Below, piece by piece: positions 7,582-16,637 of a stretch of 61,152 nucleotides of DNA. Under the pieces are notes generated by a model. That model made no database searches. It was not told the DNA's origin and saw only the letters and a list, made by a program, of their open reading frames with translations. Both the position numbers and the translations under genes were made by a program. Each line of letters opens with the position of its first letter. Within the stretch, counting starts at the first letter, position 1. This stretch comes from Asaia bogorensis (GTDB lineage: Bacteria; Pseudomonadota; Alphaproteobacteria; Acetobacterales; Acetobacteraceae): positions 1 to 61,152 of the forward strand of contig CAMBMS010000017.1 of the NCBI GenBank assembly GCA_945868845.1, given 5' to 3'.

Positions 7582-9987
7582 TTGATCCGCATCCGTCTCG
7601 CGCTTCTCGCCCTGGCCGGCGCCTCGTCCTTGCTCTGTATGCCATCCGCGATCGCGCAACCCTTGCGCCCCGGTGCTTCGCCGGGCTCAGCTCCTGCTCG
7701 CCCGGCCGTCGCGCAGCCCATTCCGGCCGGGGCCATCCAGACCATCAAGGTCATCGGCAACCAACGCATCGAGGAAGGCACGATCCGCTCCTACATGCTG
7801 CTCCAGGTCGGCGACGGCTTCGATGCCGATCGCGGCGATCGAAGCCTGAAAGCGCTTTACGGTACCGGCCTGTTCCAGGACGTGAAGCTGGATCGCGACG
7901 GCGATGCGCTGGTGGTTCGGGTGCAGGAAAATCCGATCGTCAATCGCGTCGCCTTCGAGGGCAACAAGAAGCTGACCGACGCGATGCTGACCCCGGAAAT
8001 GAAATTGCGCCCGCGCGGCGTGTTCACCCCCGCCGCCGCGCAGCAGGATCGCCGGCGCATTCTCGATCTCTATGCCGCGAAGGGCCGTTTCGCCGCGCGG
8101 GTCGAACCGAAGATCATCCGCTTGGATCAGAACCGTGTCGATGTGGTGTATGAAATCGTCGATGGCGACACCACCTTGATCGGTCGCATAGCCTTCGTCG
8201 GTAATAATAATTTCTCCGAAAGCCGGCTGCTGGAAACCGTCAATACACGCGAGTCCGCCTGGTGGCGGTTCCTGTCCTCATCCGATCTCTACGATCCCGA
8301 CCGGATCACCTTCGACAAGGAATTACTGCGCCGCTACTACCTGAAGAATGGCTATGCGGATTTCCAGGTGGTCGATGCCACCGCCGAGCTCGCCCCCGAC
8401 CGCAGCGCCTTCTTCGTCACCTATACCCTCAACGAGGGTTCTCGCTATCGCATCGGCAAGGTCTCAGCCAACGTCAAGCTGCGCAACATCACCAACGAGG
8501 ATGTACAGCAGGATATTCCGATCGACGCGGATGACTGGTACGACGGCGGTGCCGTTGAACGCGCGACGGAGGCACTGGATAAGGCGCTCCGCGCGCGCGG
8601 CTATACCTTCGTCGAAGTCCAGCCGCGTATCACCCGCGACCGCGCAAAAAAGACCGTTGATCTGGTCTTCGATGTTAATGAAGGCCCGCGCATCTTCGTC
8701 GAGAGCATCGACATCGTCGGCAACACGCGCACCAAGGACAAGGTGATCCGCCGCGAAATCCGCATTGCCGAAGGCGACGCCTTCAACGCCGCCGCCTTGC
8801 GACGCTCGCGCCAGCGCTTGTCAGATCTGGGATATTTCGAGCAAGGCACCGGGGTAAACATGACCCCCTCGATCGGCTCGAAGCCAGATCGCGCGGTTAT
8901 CACGACGCAGGTGCGGGAAAAGGCAACCGGTGAATTCTCCATCGGTGGTGGTTTCTCCACAGACATCGGCGCCCTGATCGATCTTGGTCTAAAAGAACGC
9001 AATCTGCTCGGCACCGGCATCGAGGCCGGCATTAACGGCGTGCTGGCGCAGCGCCGCAGTTCGATCCTACTGTCGGTGACCGATCCTTACTTCCTCGATC
9101 GCAATCTGATCGCCGGCGTCGATCTTTTCCATATCCAGACCAATAACATCGACATCGCGCAGTATATGGAACGGCGCGTTGGCTTTGCCTATAAGCTCGG
9201 CTACGCGGTCAATGAGCATCTCAGCCAGCTATGGACCTATTCACTGATCAGCCGCGAAGTGTTCAATGTGGGTCCGTTCGCGAGCATCTACATCAAAGAT
9301 CTGTCCGGCAAGTCCTTGCTGTCGCAGGTAGGCACCACTGTCACCATCGATTACCGCGACAGCCGGTTAACCCCGCGTAACGGTTTCATGATCCGCGGTG
9401 GGCTGGATTATGCCGGCATAGGTGGCGACGCGAAATTCGCCCGTGCCAAGATCGACGCCGCCGCCTATTTGCCGCTGGACCGCTTCACCGGCAATACCGA
9501 TTGGGGCCTGGCGTTCCAGGCCGGCATCGGACGGCTGTTCAATCTAGACCAGCAGGAACTGATCATCGACCGCTTCTTCCTGGGTGGCGAAAATATGCGC
9601 GGCTTCGCGCTCGGTGGTGCCGGGCCGCATGTCGTTCCAACCACCGGCCCGCCAGCGACCTATGCCGACAGCCTCGGTGGCCGCCTGATCTGGACATCGA
9701 CAGCAGAATTTCGCTTCCCACTGCCGATCCCGGGCGATTTGGGTCTAGCAGGCCGCACCTTCGTCGATGTGGGCGTGCTATCGGAAGCCAACTTCATTTC
9801 TGGCGTCTGCAAAAGCGGACCGTGCCCGACAGTCTATGACAACACCACCCCGCGCGTCGGCGGCGGTGTCGGCGTGTCGTGGCAAACACCGTTTGGCCTG
9901 ATCAACCTCGATCTCGCCCCATTCGTGGTCAAACAAAAATACGACCGGACGCAAATCTTCCGCTTTGGTTTTGGTACGAGGTTCTGA
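7582..9987 (+). CDS. bamA: Outer membrane protein assembly factor BamA
   Basis: BamA is the central Omp85 subunit that folds and inserts beta-barrel proteins into the outer membrane. The product is about 801 aa. It has a signal peptide (IRIRLALLALAGASSLL, cut near SAIAQ), five POTRA domains starting at IKVIGNQRIEEGTIRSY, and a 16-strand barrel with the VRGF-like motif seen as ENMRGFALGG. It ends in phenylalanine (FGFGTRF), as expected for a barrel. The frame is open from 7399, but that extension is arginine-rich and precedes the signal peptide. TTG 7582 with GGGGGA upstream is preferred. Confidence 0.95.
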   Translation: MIRIRLALLALAGASSLLCMPSAIAQPLRPGASPGSAPARPAVAQPIPAGAIQTIKVIGNQRIEEGTIRSYMLLQVGDGFDADRGDRSLKALYGTGLFQDVKLDRDGDALVVRVQENPIVNRVAFEGNKKLTDAMLTPEMKLRPRGVFTPAAAQQDRRRILDLYAAKGRFAARVEPKIIRLDQNRVDVVYEIVDGDTTLIGRIAFVGNNNFSESRLLETVNTRESAWWRFLSSSDLYDPDRITFDKELLRRYYLKNGYADFQVVDATAELAPDRSAFFVTYTLNEGSRYRIGKVSANVKLRNITNEDVQQDIPIDADDWYDGGAVERATEALDKALRARGYTFVEVQPRITRDRAKKTVDLVFDVNEGPRIFVESIDIVGNTRTKDKVIRREIRIAEGDAFNAAALRRSRQRLSDLGYFEQGTGVNMTPSIGSKPDRAVITTQVREKATGEFSIGGGFSTDIGALIDLGLKERNLLGTGIEAGINGVLAQRRSSILLSVTDPYFLDRNLIAGVDLFHIQTNNIDIAQYMERRVGFAYKLGYAVNEHLSQLWTYSLISREVFNVGPFASIYIKDLSGKSLLSQVGTTVTIDYRDSRLTPRNGFMIRGGLDYAGIGGDAKFARAKIDAAAYLPLDRFTGNTDWGLAFQAGIGRLFNLDQQELIIDRFFLGGENMRGFALGGAGPHVVPTTGPPATYADSLGGRLIWTSTAEFRFPLPIPGDLGLAGRTFVDVGVLSEANFISGVCKSGPCPTVYDNTTPRVGGGVGVSWQTPFGLINLDLAPFVVKQKYDRTQIFRFGFGTRF

Positions 9988-10911
9988 GTGCTCCATATTC
10001 GACTGACCCGAGTGGCCACCGCATTAGTGGCCACGTTCGCAATCGCGCTTACTCTGGACGGGCCTCTCGGCTTTGGCACAACGGCCTTCGCCCAGCAGGG
10101 GAATCAGCAATGGTTCGTGCCCAACCAGGGCGGGGGCCAGGACAGCGGGCAGCGTCCGCCGGGGGCCGGGCAACCGGCCCAGCAACGCCCACCCGTAGGG
10201 GCGCAGCAGCGCCCGCCCGACGGACGCCCCGGCCAAACCGCGCCCACCCCGCAACCGGGAGCGGAGCAGGAGAATGAACCGCCACCCATCCAGGTGCAGT
10301 TGCCGCCCATGCCCAATATCCCGGCCATCGGGCGCGGCACCGCGCCAACGGCCGCCGTCATTGGAATTATCGGCTTCCGCGACGTGATGCGAGACTCTGC
10401 TGCAGTGCAGCATCTGGAACGCGTCCACAGCGAACGGCGCGACAAGCTGAGCCAGGACGTTCAGAAGGAACAAAATATCTGGCGCGACCTGCAGCAGCAA
10501 CTTGCCAACCAGCGCGCGACCATGGCGCCAGAGCAAATCCGCGCCAAGGAGCGCGATTTGCAGGAACGGGTGACTAACGCGCAACGGCAATTTCGCGACC
10601 GCACGCGCATCCTGGGGGAATCACATCAATATGGCGCGGCACAGGTGGAACGCGTCACCGGCCAAATTCTGCGACAAGTGGCCGAAAGCCGCGGCATGAA
10701 CATCGTACTACCGCGCGAACAGGTGCCGCTCTCCACGCCCGAGTTCGATATCACCGACGCGGTGTTGGAGCAGCTAAACAAGGTCATGACGACGGTGGTG
10801 ATCCCGCCGGAAAATATGCCTTTGGCGCAGTTTGCCCCGACTGTAGCGGCACCCGGCGCGGCACCCGCCACCACAACAAGGCCGGCCGCTGCGCCGTCCA
10901 CCGCGCGATAG
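9988..10911 (+). CDS. skp: OmpH/Skp-like periplasmic chaperone
   Basis: Skp-family proteins form jellyfish-shaped trimers that carry unfolded outer-membrane proteins to BamA. This GTG start follows the bamA stop with no gap. Residues 1-35 look like a signal peptide (cut near TAFA-QQ). Residues 36-105 are an unusually long proline/glutamine-rich linker. The OmpH domain follows (AVIGIIGFRDVMRDSAAVQH, then a charged helical region with coiled-coil character). A low-complexity alanine/threonine tail closes the protein. At 307 aa it is much longer than E. coli Skp, a size seen in some alphaproteobacterial relatives. Confidence 0.85.
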   Translation: MLHIRLTRVATALVATFAIALTLDGPLGFGTTAFAQQGNQQWFVPNQGGGQDSGQRPPGAGQPAQQRPPVGAQQRPPDGRPGQTAPTPQPGAEQENEPPPIQVQLPPMPNIPAIGRGTAPTAAVIGIIGFRDVMRDSAAVQHLERVHSERRDKLSQDVQKEQNIWRDLQQQLANQRATMAPEQIRAKERDLQERVTNAQRQFRDRTRILGESHQYGAAQVERVTGQILRQVAESRGMNIVLPREQVPLSTPEFDITDAVLEQLNKVMTTVVIPPENMPLAQFAPTVAAPGAAPATTTRPAAAPSTAR

Positions 10912-10939
10912 CGGTGGACGGGCAGACATATCAGGCACG

Positions 10940-12013
10940 ATGACCGCCGGGGATCAACTTTTCTTCCAACGCTCCGGCCCCTATAGCCTCGCCCGGGTGG
11001 CGGAGGCGGCGGACGGCCAGGCGCCGGCCGATAGCACTCGTACATTCGTCGGGGTTGCCCCCCTGCAAACGGCGCGGGCCGAGCATGTCAGCTTCCTCCA
11101 CAACCGGCGCTATCTTTTCGCACTACGCGAGACCACGGCCGGCGCGGTCCTGCTCCCGCCAAACCTAGCGGCGGAGGTGCCTGCGGGGACCATCGCCATC
11201 AGCACCCACCAGCCTCACGTCGCCTGGGCGAAGGTCTGCGCGCTGTTCCACCCGCTCCCCCCACTGAAACCCGGCATCCACCCGAGCGCCATTATCGAGG
11301 ACGGGGCACAGATCGATCCAACGGCGGAAATCGGTCCGCTCGCCTTTATCGGCGCAGGGGCAGAAATCGGCGCCAGCTGCCGGATCAGTGTGGGTGCCGT
11401 CATCGGCACCGGCGTGGTGATCGGCGCGGACAGCCGGATCGGCGCGCAGACCTGCATCAGCCATGCCCTGATCGGGCGGCGCGTGATGATCCATCCTGGG
11501 GTGCGCATCGGTCAGGAGGGCTTCGGCTTCGCCACCACCCCGACCGGATTTCTGACCATTCCGCAGCTCGGCCGGGTGATCATTGGGGACGATGTCGATA
11601 TCGGCGCCAACACGACCATCGATCGCGGCTCGATCCAGGACACGGTGATCGGCCCCGGCTCGCGGCTCGACAATCTGGTGCATATCGCACACAACGTGCT
11701 GCTTGGCCGCATGTGCGTGATCGCGGCCCAGGTCGGTATTGCCGGCTCCACGGTGCTTGAAGATTTCGTGCAGATCGGCGGGCAGGCCGGGTTAGTTGGG
11801 CATTTGCGGATCGGCACCGGCGCAAAAATTGGGGGCCAATCCGGCGTGCTATCCGATCTCGCACCAGGTGCCAGCGTTTTCGGCACGCCGGCCTTGCTTG
11901 GGCGAGAGCATTTTCGGCAGGTTGCCACCCTGCGCCGGCTGACCCGGCATAGTGATGACAAACGGGCGCAGGACCGGTCCTCAAGGGGCACTGCGGGACA
12001 ACAAAAGGATTAG
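10940..12013 (+). CDS. lpxD: UDP-3-O-(3-hydroxyacyl)glucosamine N-acyltransferase
   Basis: LpxD adds the N-linked hydroxyacyl chain in the third step of lipid A synthesis. The 357-aa protein has the N-terminal uridine-binding domain (residues 1-110) and then a left-handed beta-helix made of hexapeptide repeats (for example IGPLAFIGAGAEIGASCRIS). The catalytic-histidine segment is seen as LVHIAHNVLLG, followed by IAAQVGIAGSTVLED. It sits between skp and fabZ, its usual place. ATG 10940 gives the full N-terminal domain. Confidence 0.96.
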   Translation: MTAGDQLFFQRSGPYSLARVAEAADGQAPADSTRTFVGVAPLQTARAEHVSFLHNRRYLFALRETTAGAVLLPPNLAAEVPAGTIAISTHQPHVAWAKVCALFHPLPPLKPGIHPSAIIEDGAQIDPTAEIGPLAFIGAGAEIGASCRISVGAVIGTGVVIGADSRIGAQTCISHALIGRRVMIHPGVRIGQEGFGFATTPTGFLTIPQLGRVIIGDDVDIGANTTIDRGSIQDTVIGPGSRLDNLVHIAHNVLLGRMCVIAAQVGIAGSTVLEDFVQIGGQAGLVGHLRIGTGAKIGGQSGVLSDLAPGASVFGTPALLGREHFRQVATLRRLTRHSDDKRAQDRSSRGTAGQQKD

Positions 12014-12024
12014 GACTGAGCGTT

Positions 12025-12516
12025 ATGGCCGACAGCGTACCGGAAACGGAGCCCTCCAACGCGCAACCGCGCACCCTAGACGTGATCGATATCGCACGGA
12101 TCATCCAACTGATCCCGCACCGCTATCCGTTCCTACTGATCGATAAAGTGGTCGATTTGGTGCCAGGCGAATCTGCAGTCGGCATCAAGAACGTCACCAT
12201 CAACGAAAATTTCTTCCAGGGTCACTTCCCGTCTATGCCGGTGATGCCCGGCGTATTGATCATCGAAAGTATGGCGCAGACGGCCGCCGTATTCGTGGTA
12301 GAAACGCTTGGGACGAAAGCGCAGGGTAAGGTGGTGTTCTTAATGTCCATCGACAGCGCGAAATTCCGCCGTCCCGTGGTGCCTGGCGATCAGTTGCGAA
12401 TCCAGGTCACCCACGAACGCTCGCGCGGCTGGACCTGGAAGGTCAGTGCGACCGCGAGGGTCGATGGCGCCACGGTCGCCGAAGCCACGTTTACTGCGAT
12501 GGTCCGCAATCGCTGA
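12025..12516 (+). CDS. fabZ: 3-hydroxyacyl-ACP dehydratase FabZ
   Basis: FabZ dehydrates 3-hydroxyacyl-ACP in fatty acid elongation and competes with lipid A synthesis for hydroxyacyl chains. This is a single hot-dog domain of 163 aa. It has PHRYPFLLID at residues 31-40, the catalytic histidine in GHFPSMPVMPG (His67) and the catalytic glutamate in ESMAQTAA (Glu81). AGGACTGAG precedes ATG 12025. It is 11 bases from lpxD. Confidence 0.97.
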   Translation: MADSVPETEPSNAQPRTLDVIDIARIIQLIPHRYPFLLIDKVVDLVPGESAVGIKNVTINENFFQGHFPSMPVMPGVLIIESMAQTAAVFVVETLGTKAQGKVVFLMSIDSAKFRRPVVPGDQLRIQVTHERSRGWTWKVSATARVDGATVAEATFTAMVRNR

Positions 12517-12687
12517 AACCCGCCGTCATTTCGTCGCATTCTACCGGCAGACAGGCCGCTGAACGTGGCGCAACCCAAGAAATACGCGCGAAACATCAGG
12601 CAATAATGATTGAGTTGGTGGGACACCGACGAGGCGCCTAGACCTTGACATGCTCGATCCTGACCAACCCGACTTTGGACCAATCAT

Positions 12688-13542
12688 ATGAACGATATAG
12701 CCCCTGCTCCCGGCGATCTGGCTCCAACCGATTTGTCGGTGATCCACCCTAGTGCGATTATCGCGAGCCAGGCGGAAATCGGCCGTGCGGTGCGCATCGG
12801 CCCGTTCTGCACCATCGGCCGCGACGTAGTGATCGAGGATGGCGCGGAACTCGTCTCCCATGTCGTCATCGACGGCCATACGCGGATCGGCGCCGGGGCA
12901 AAGCTTTTCCCATTTTCCACCATCGGGCTGGCGCCACAGGATCTGCGCTACAAGGGCGAGCCGACGCGCTGCGAAATTGGCGCCCGCACGCAAATCAGGG
13001 AACATTGCTCCATCCATCGCGGCACCCCGGGTGGGCTGGGCGTGACCACGGTGGGTGAGGACTGCATGCTGATGGCGGTGACCCATGTAGCGCATGATTG
13101 CACCCTTGGTAATGGCGTCATCGTGGCCAACAACGCGGTGATGGGCGGGCATGTCTGGATCGGGGACAACGCGATTATCGGCGGCCAATCCGCCCTGCAC
13201 CAGTTCGCCCGCATCGGACGCGGCGCGATGATCGCCGGCGTCACCGGGGTGGCGGCCGATGTAGTGCCGTTCGGCATGGTGTTAGGCAACCGCGGCGTGC
13301 TGACCGGGCTGAACGTGATCGGCCTGATTCGGCGCGGCTATGAACGCGCCTGCATCCATCGCCTGCGCACCGCATTCCGCCTGTTATTCTCCGGGGAAGG
13401 GGTTTTCGCGGAGCGCCTGGCGCAAATCCGCTACCAGTTCGCCGATGAGCCCCTGGTCATGGAAATGCTGGCCTTCATCGACCAGCCCAGCGAACGCGGC
13501 CTGATTCCGTCGTGCCTCTCGGGGGATCAGGAGAACGGGTAG
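12688..13542 (+). CDS. lpxA: UDP-N-acetylglucosamine O-acyltransferase LpxA
   Basis: LpxA transfers a 3-hydroxyacyl chain to UDP-GlcNAc, the first step of lipid A synthesis. The 284-aa protein is a hexapeptide-repeat beta-helix (IHPSAIIASQAEIGRAVRIG) with the catalytic histidine in VTHVAHDCTLGNG and the hydrophobic NVIGLIRRGYERACIHRLR leading into the C-terminal helical domain. The 171-base gap from fabZ (12517-12687) is longer than usual and shows no gene, so lpxA may have its own promoter. Confidence 0.97.
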   Translation: MNDIAPAPGDLAPTDLSVIHPSAIIASQAEIGRAVRIGPFCTIGRDVVIEDGAELVSHVVIDGHTRIGAGAKLFPFSTIGLAPQDLRYKGEPTRCEIGARTQIREHCSIHRGTPGGLGVTTVGEDCMLMAVTHVAHDCTLGNGVIVANNAVMGGHVWIGDNAIIGGQSALHQFARIGRGAMIAGVTGVAADVVPFGMVLGNRGVLTGLNVIGLIRRGYERACIHRLRTAFRLLFSGEGVFAERLAQIRYQFADEPLVMEMLAFIDQPSERGLIPSCLSGDQENG

Positions 13543-13604
13543 GCCCTTACGGGCGGGTATCCTACTGATGTCCGATGGATATCCCAGCGGCCGCGCGCCA
13601 GCTA

Positions 13605-13820
13605 TCAATGAATGGCCACGCTTGGCGCCCGACTATCGACAAACGAATCCACAACCGCGTCACGACCGCATTCACAGGCCGCGATCGCCAAGCGCGACGC
13701 GCGCAACGTATCATCGATTTGCAATGCAGAAACTTCGTCCGCCAACAGGTGCTGGCATTCTAAAATGCTAGTGGCGGAGGCCGTCAGATCGGTTGTGATC
13801 AAGTCCTCGTCATGCACCAT
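13605..13820 (-). CDS. Hypothetical 71-aa protein with strong RBS
   Basis: This small antisense ORF lies in the 462-base gap between lpxA and lpxI. It is kept because GGAGGA stands six bases before its ATG, one of the better ribosome sites in the window. The protein is acidic and has two cysteines (LECQHLL and ACECGRD), with no membrane segment or recognised motif. Overlapping plus-strand ORFs (13568-13839) have poorer start contexts and were not kept. The remainder of the gap (13821-14004) holds no other gene that I can see. No function is proposed. Confidence 0.4.
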   Translation of the reverse strand: MVHDEDLITTDLTASATSILECQHLLADEVSALQIDDTLRASRLAIAACECGRDAVVDSFVDSRAPSVAIH

Positions 13821-14004
13821 GATGCGTCCTCCAGCCTAGCTATCGCGTTGCCACACAAATTCGTGAGTTCACGATCGCGTAATGCCAAACCTCGTCTCGT
13901 CTGGAAACAGAAAACATTGATCTCTTAAAGTCTAATCGAAAGTTGAGACATCCCCCGAAACTGGTCTATCTGCGCGTGTCAATTCCAAAATCTGGTTCGC
14001 CCCT

Positions 14005-14877
14005 ATGACCCCAAATCGAGAAACACCTACGCCGCTTCCTAAATTGGGCATTATCGCCGGTTCCGGCGCCCTCCCTGCCCGCCTGGCTAGCGCTGCCCTC
14101 GCCGCGGGGCGTGAGGTTTTTATCGTCGGGCTGGAGGGTTTTGCCGATTCCGCCGCCCTTACCCCCTTCCCGCACGCATTTGCCCGCATCGGCGCCGCCG
14201 GGCAGATTCGCGATCTGCTGCACTCCCATAGCTGCCAGGATCTGGTCCTGATTGGCGGCGTGCGCCGTCCCTCGATCTTCGAACTCCGCCCCGACGCGGA
14301 GGGCGCCAAAATCCTCGCCCGCATCGGCCGCGCCGCGTTTGCCGGCGATGATGGCCTGCTCGCTGCCATTGTACGTGTCCTCGGCGAGGAGGGCTTCCGA
14401 GTCCTCGGCGCGCAGGATGTCCTGCGCGAGGTCCAAGCCCCTGCCGGCCTGCTAACCACCATCGCCCCGGATGCGCAGGCACTGGCCGATATTGCCCGTG
14501 GCGTCGCCGTGGCCCGCGCCCTGGGCGCCGCCGATGTCGGTCAGGGCTGCGTGGTCCAACAGGGCCTGGTGCTCGCCGTGGAAGCCATCGAAGGCACCGA
14601 CGCCATGCTCGCCCGCTGCGCTCCCCTCGCCCGCTCCGGACCTGGTGGCGTGCTGATCAAACTCGCCAAACCCGGCCAGGAACGCCGCGCCGACCTGCCC
14701 ACGATCGGCGCCGCCACCGTGGCCGCCGCGGCCGCCGCAGGATTACGCGGCATCGCCTATGAAGCCGGCGGTACGTTGCTCGCCGATCGCGCGGCCGCTC
14801 TTGCGCTCGCCGAGGATACCGGGCTTTTTGTTATCGGCCTGGACCTAAACACTTTCGCCAACGGAGATCCCGCATGA
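14005..14877 (+). CDS. lpxI: UDP-2,3-diacylglucosamine pyrophosphatase LpxI
   Basis: LpxI (formerly DUF1009) hydrolyses UDP-2,3-diacylglucosamine to lipid X. It replaces the unrelated LpxH in most alphaproteobacteria. The 290-aa protein begins with [15 protein letters not shown], has [14 protein letters not shown], and carries the conserved C-terminal block [20 protein letters not shown] followed by [17 protein letters not shown]. It ends with an ATGA overlap into gloA. The next gene is usually lpxB, which is not present here. Confidence 0.94.
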   Translation: MTPNRETPTPLPKLGIIAGSGALPARLASAALAAGREVFIVGLEGFADSAALTPFPHAFARIGAAGQIRDLLHSHSCQDLVLIGGVRRPSIFELRPDAEGAKILARIGRAAFAGDDGLLAAIVRVLGEEGFRVLGAQDVLREVQAPAGLLTTIAPDAQALADIARGVAVARALGAADVGQGCVVQQGLVLAVEAIEGTDAMLARCAPLARSGPGGVLIKLAKPGQERRADLPTIGAATVAAAAAAGLRGIAYEAGGTLLADRAAALALAEDTGLFVIGLDLNTFANGDPA

Positions 14878-15260
14878 CCCGCTATTTGCACACTATGCTG
14901 CGCGTGACCAACCTGGAACGCAGTGTCGATTTCTACACAAATCTGATGGGCATGCTCGAGCTGCGCCGGCGCGACGTGCCAGACGGTAAATACACCCTGG
15001 TCTTCCTCGGCTACGGGCCGGAGGACACGCATACCGCCCTGGAACTCACATATAACTATGGCGTCGATAAATACGAGATCGGCACGCAGTTCGGCCATCT
15101 GGCCATCAGCTTCCCCGATGTGACAGCTGCTTGTGAATCGTTGCGCAAGGCCGGCGTCAAAATCACCCGCGCGGCCGGTCCGGTGAAATTCGGTACTTCC
15201 GTCATCGCATTCATCGAGGATCCGGATGGCTACAAGATCGAGCTAATCCAGCGCCCCTGA
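14874..15260 (+). CDS. gloA: Lactoylglutathione lyase (glyoxalase I)
   Basis: This 128-aa vicinal-oxygen-chelate protein closely matches proteobacterial glyoxalase I, which isomerises the methylglyoxal-glutathione hemithioacetal. It contains [18 protein letters not shown] (first metal histidine at residue 6), [16 protein letters not shown] with a metal glutamate, [11 protein letters not shown] (second histidine) and [14 protein letters not shown] (second glutamate). The ATG overlaps the lpxI stop codon, so the two genes are translationally coupled, an unusual pairing. Confidence 0.93.
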   Translation: MTRYLHTMLRVTNLERSVDFYTNLMGMLELRRRDVPDGKYTLVFLGYGPEDTHTALELTYNYGVDKYEIGTQFGHLAISFPDVTAACESLRKAGVKITRAAGPVKFGTSVIAFIEDPDGYKIELIQRP

Positions 15261-15283
15261 CCGCCCCCCTCGACGCCATCCCC

Positions 15284-16468
15284 ATGAGCGCGGAGCGCCA
15301 CCAGCACCCCTGGGCCGCCATCGTCGCGGCCACGGCGCTGATCCTGCCGCTGGGCTCGGTTTATGCATTTAGCGTTTTCTTGCGCCCGATCGAGCAGGAG
15401 CTACATATTCCCCGTTCCGCTCTGTCGGTGGTGTTCGGCACGGCGACGATCGGCTTTGTAATTGGCTCGGTCGCCGCGCCCTATTTCTTCCGACGGGTCT
15501 CCCCGGCGTTGCTGACCTTTATCTGCACGCTGACCGCGAGCCTCGGTATCGCCATGGCCGCGATTGCGCATGGCTTGCCTATGCTGCTGGCGGGTTATGG
15601 AATCGTTTTCGGGACGGGTGCCGGCGCCGGCTTTATTGTCTTGCAGCAGGGCGCCAATTTGCTGGTACGCAGCCAGAAAGGACTGCTGAACGGCTATTTT
15701 ATCGCGCTCTACCCTGCCGGAGCCGTAATCTCCGCGCCGCTCTTCAACTGGTGCAATGAGACCTTCGGCTACCGTACCACCCTGGCCGGGCTTTCCGTCA
15801 CCCTGCTGACAACCGGGCTGATCGCGGTAGCGCTTACGCTTTATGCGGGGACACGCCTGACGCCGGCATATGGCGCCGGTCCACGCCCGGCACCCAGTCG
15901 GCTTGGTGCGACATTCCTGCGTCTTTGCCTCGTTTTTTTTCTGGCCGCTGCGGCTGGCCTGACCGTCCTGAGCCAGGCCAAGGAGATCATTGTCGCCTAT
16001 GGCGGCGATGCGGCCACGGCGGTTGCCACAACAACCGCCATCGCCGCCGCCATCGCCTGCGCCCGCCTCAGCGGCGGGTTTTTCGTGGATCGCTTTCCAA
16101 TCCCCTTCGTCGCCGCCGGGGCGCACTCGCTCGCCTTTTGCGGTGCCGCGGTGCTGAGCTTGTGGCCGCGCCCCGAAACGGCCGCCATCGCGCTGGGCAT
16201 GATCGGCGTGGGCTATGGTTTTGTCTCCGGCACCACCGCCGGCGGGATCGCGCATTACTGGCCCGCTTCCGAGTATGGCCGCATCTCCGCGCGCACCTAC
16301 ATCGCCTGGTGCTGTGCCGCACTCAGCCTGCCCGTGCTGGCGGGACGCTTGTTCGATCTTACCGGCACCTACACCACGACCATTCTGATCGCCGGCTGTG
16401 GCAACCTGCTCGGCATCATCGTCGCATTGGGCCTGCCGCGCGCCCGCCGGGCGCCATCGGCGGGCTAG
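15284..16468 (+). CDS. MFS transporter, oxalate/formate antiporter-like
   Basis: This 394-aa protein has about twelve membrane helices. The N-terminus (PLGSVYAFSVFLRPIEQELH) and first half resemble MFS proteins of the OFA / monocarboxylate type, which move small carboxylates. It follows gloA by 23 bases and may be cotranscribed with it. The substrate cannot be deduced. The 169 bases after it, up to the next start, contain no recognised feature. Confidence 0.85.
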   Translation: MSAERHQHPWAAIVAATALILPLGSVYAFSVFLRPIEQELHIPRSALSVVFGTATIGFVIGSVAAPYFFRRVSPALLTFICTLTASLGIAMAAIAHGLPMLLAGYGIVFGTGAGAGFIVLQQGANLLVRSQKGLLNGYFIALYPAGAVISAPLFNWCNETFGYRTTLAGLSVTLLTTGLIAVALTLYAGTRLTPAYGAGPRPAPSRLGATFLRLCLVFFLAAAAGLTVLSQAKEIIVAYGGDAATAVATTTAIAAAIACARLSGGFFVDRFPIPFVAAGAHSLAFCGAAVLSLWPRPETAAIALGMIGVGYGFVSGTTAGGIAHYWPASEYGRISARTYIAWCCAALSLPVLAGRLFDLTGTYTTTILIAGCGNLLGIIVALGLPRARRAPSAG

Positions 16469-16637
16469 GATATGTTGAGATTCATCGTGAATCGATAATG
16501 CCAGAGCACTCGACGCTGACGCGCATTCAGCCCCCTTCTCACCCACCCGGTAGCAAGGCCGCCCACAACAAGCTAGGTTGCGCAGGGGCGTAATCTCTCC
16601 GGGCACGCCCGCCCGAACCGGTCAGGAAAACGTCCCC

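Noticed and set aside
13568-13839. Three overlapping plus-strand small ORFs in the lpxA-lpxI gap
   Set aside because: None has a good ribosome site; the minus-strand ORF with GGAGGA is the better candidate.
15401-16606. Minus-strand ORF of 401 aa antisense to the MFS gene
   Set aside because: Glycine/arginine-rich low-complexity product; the plus-strand frame has twelve clear membrane helices.
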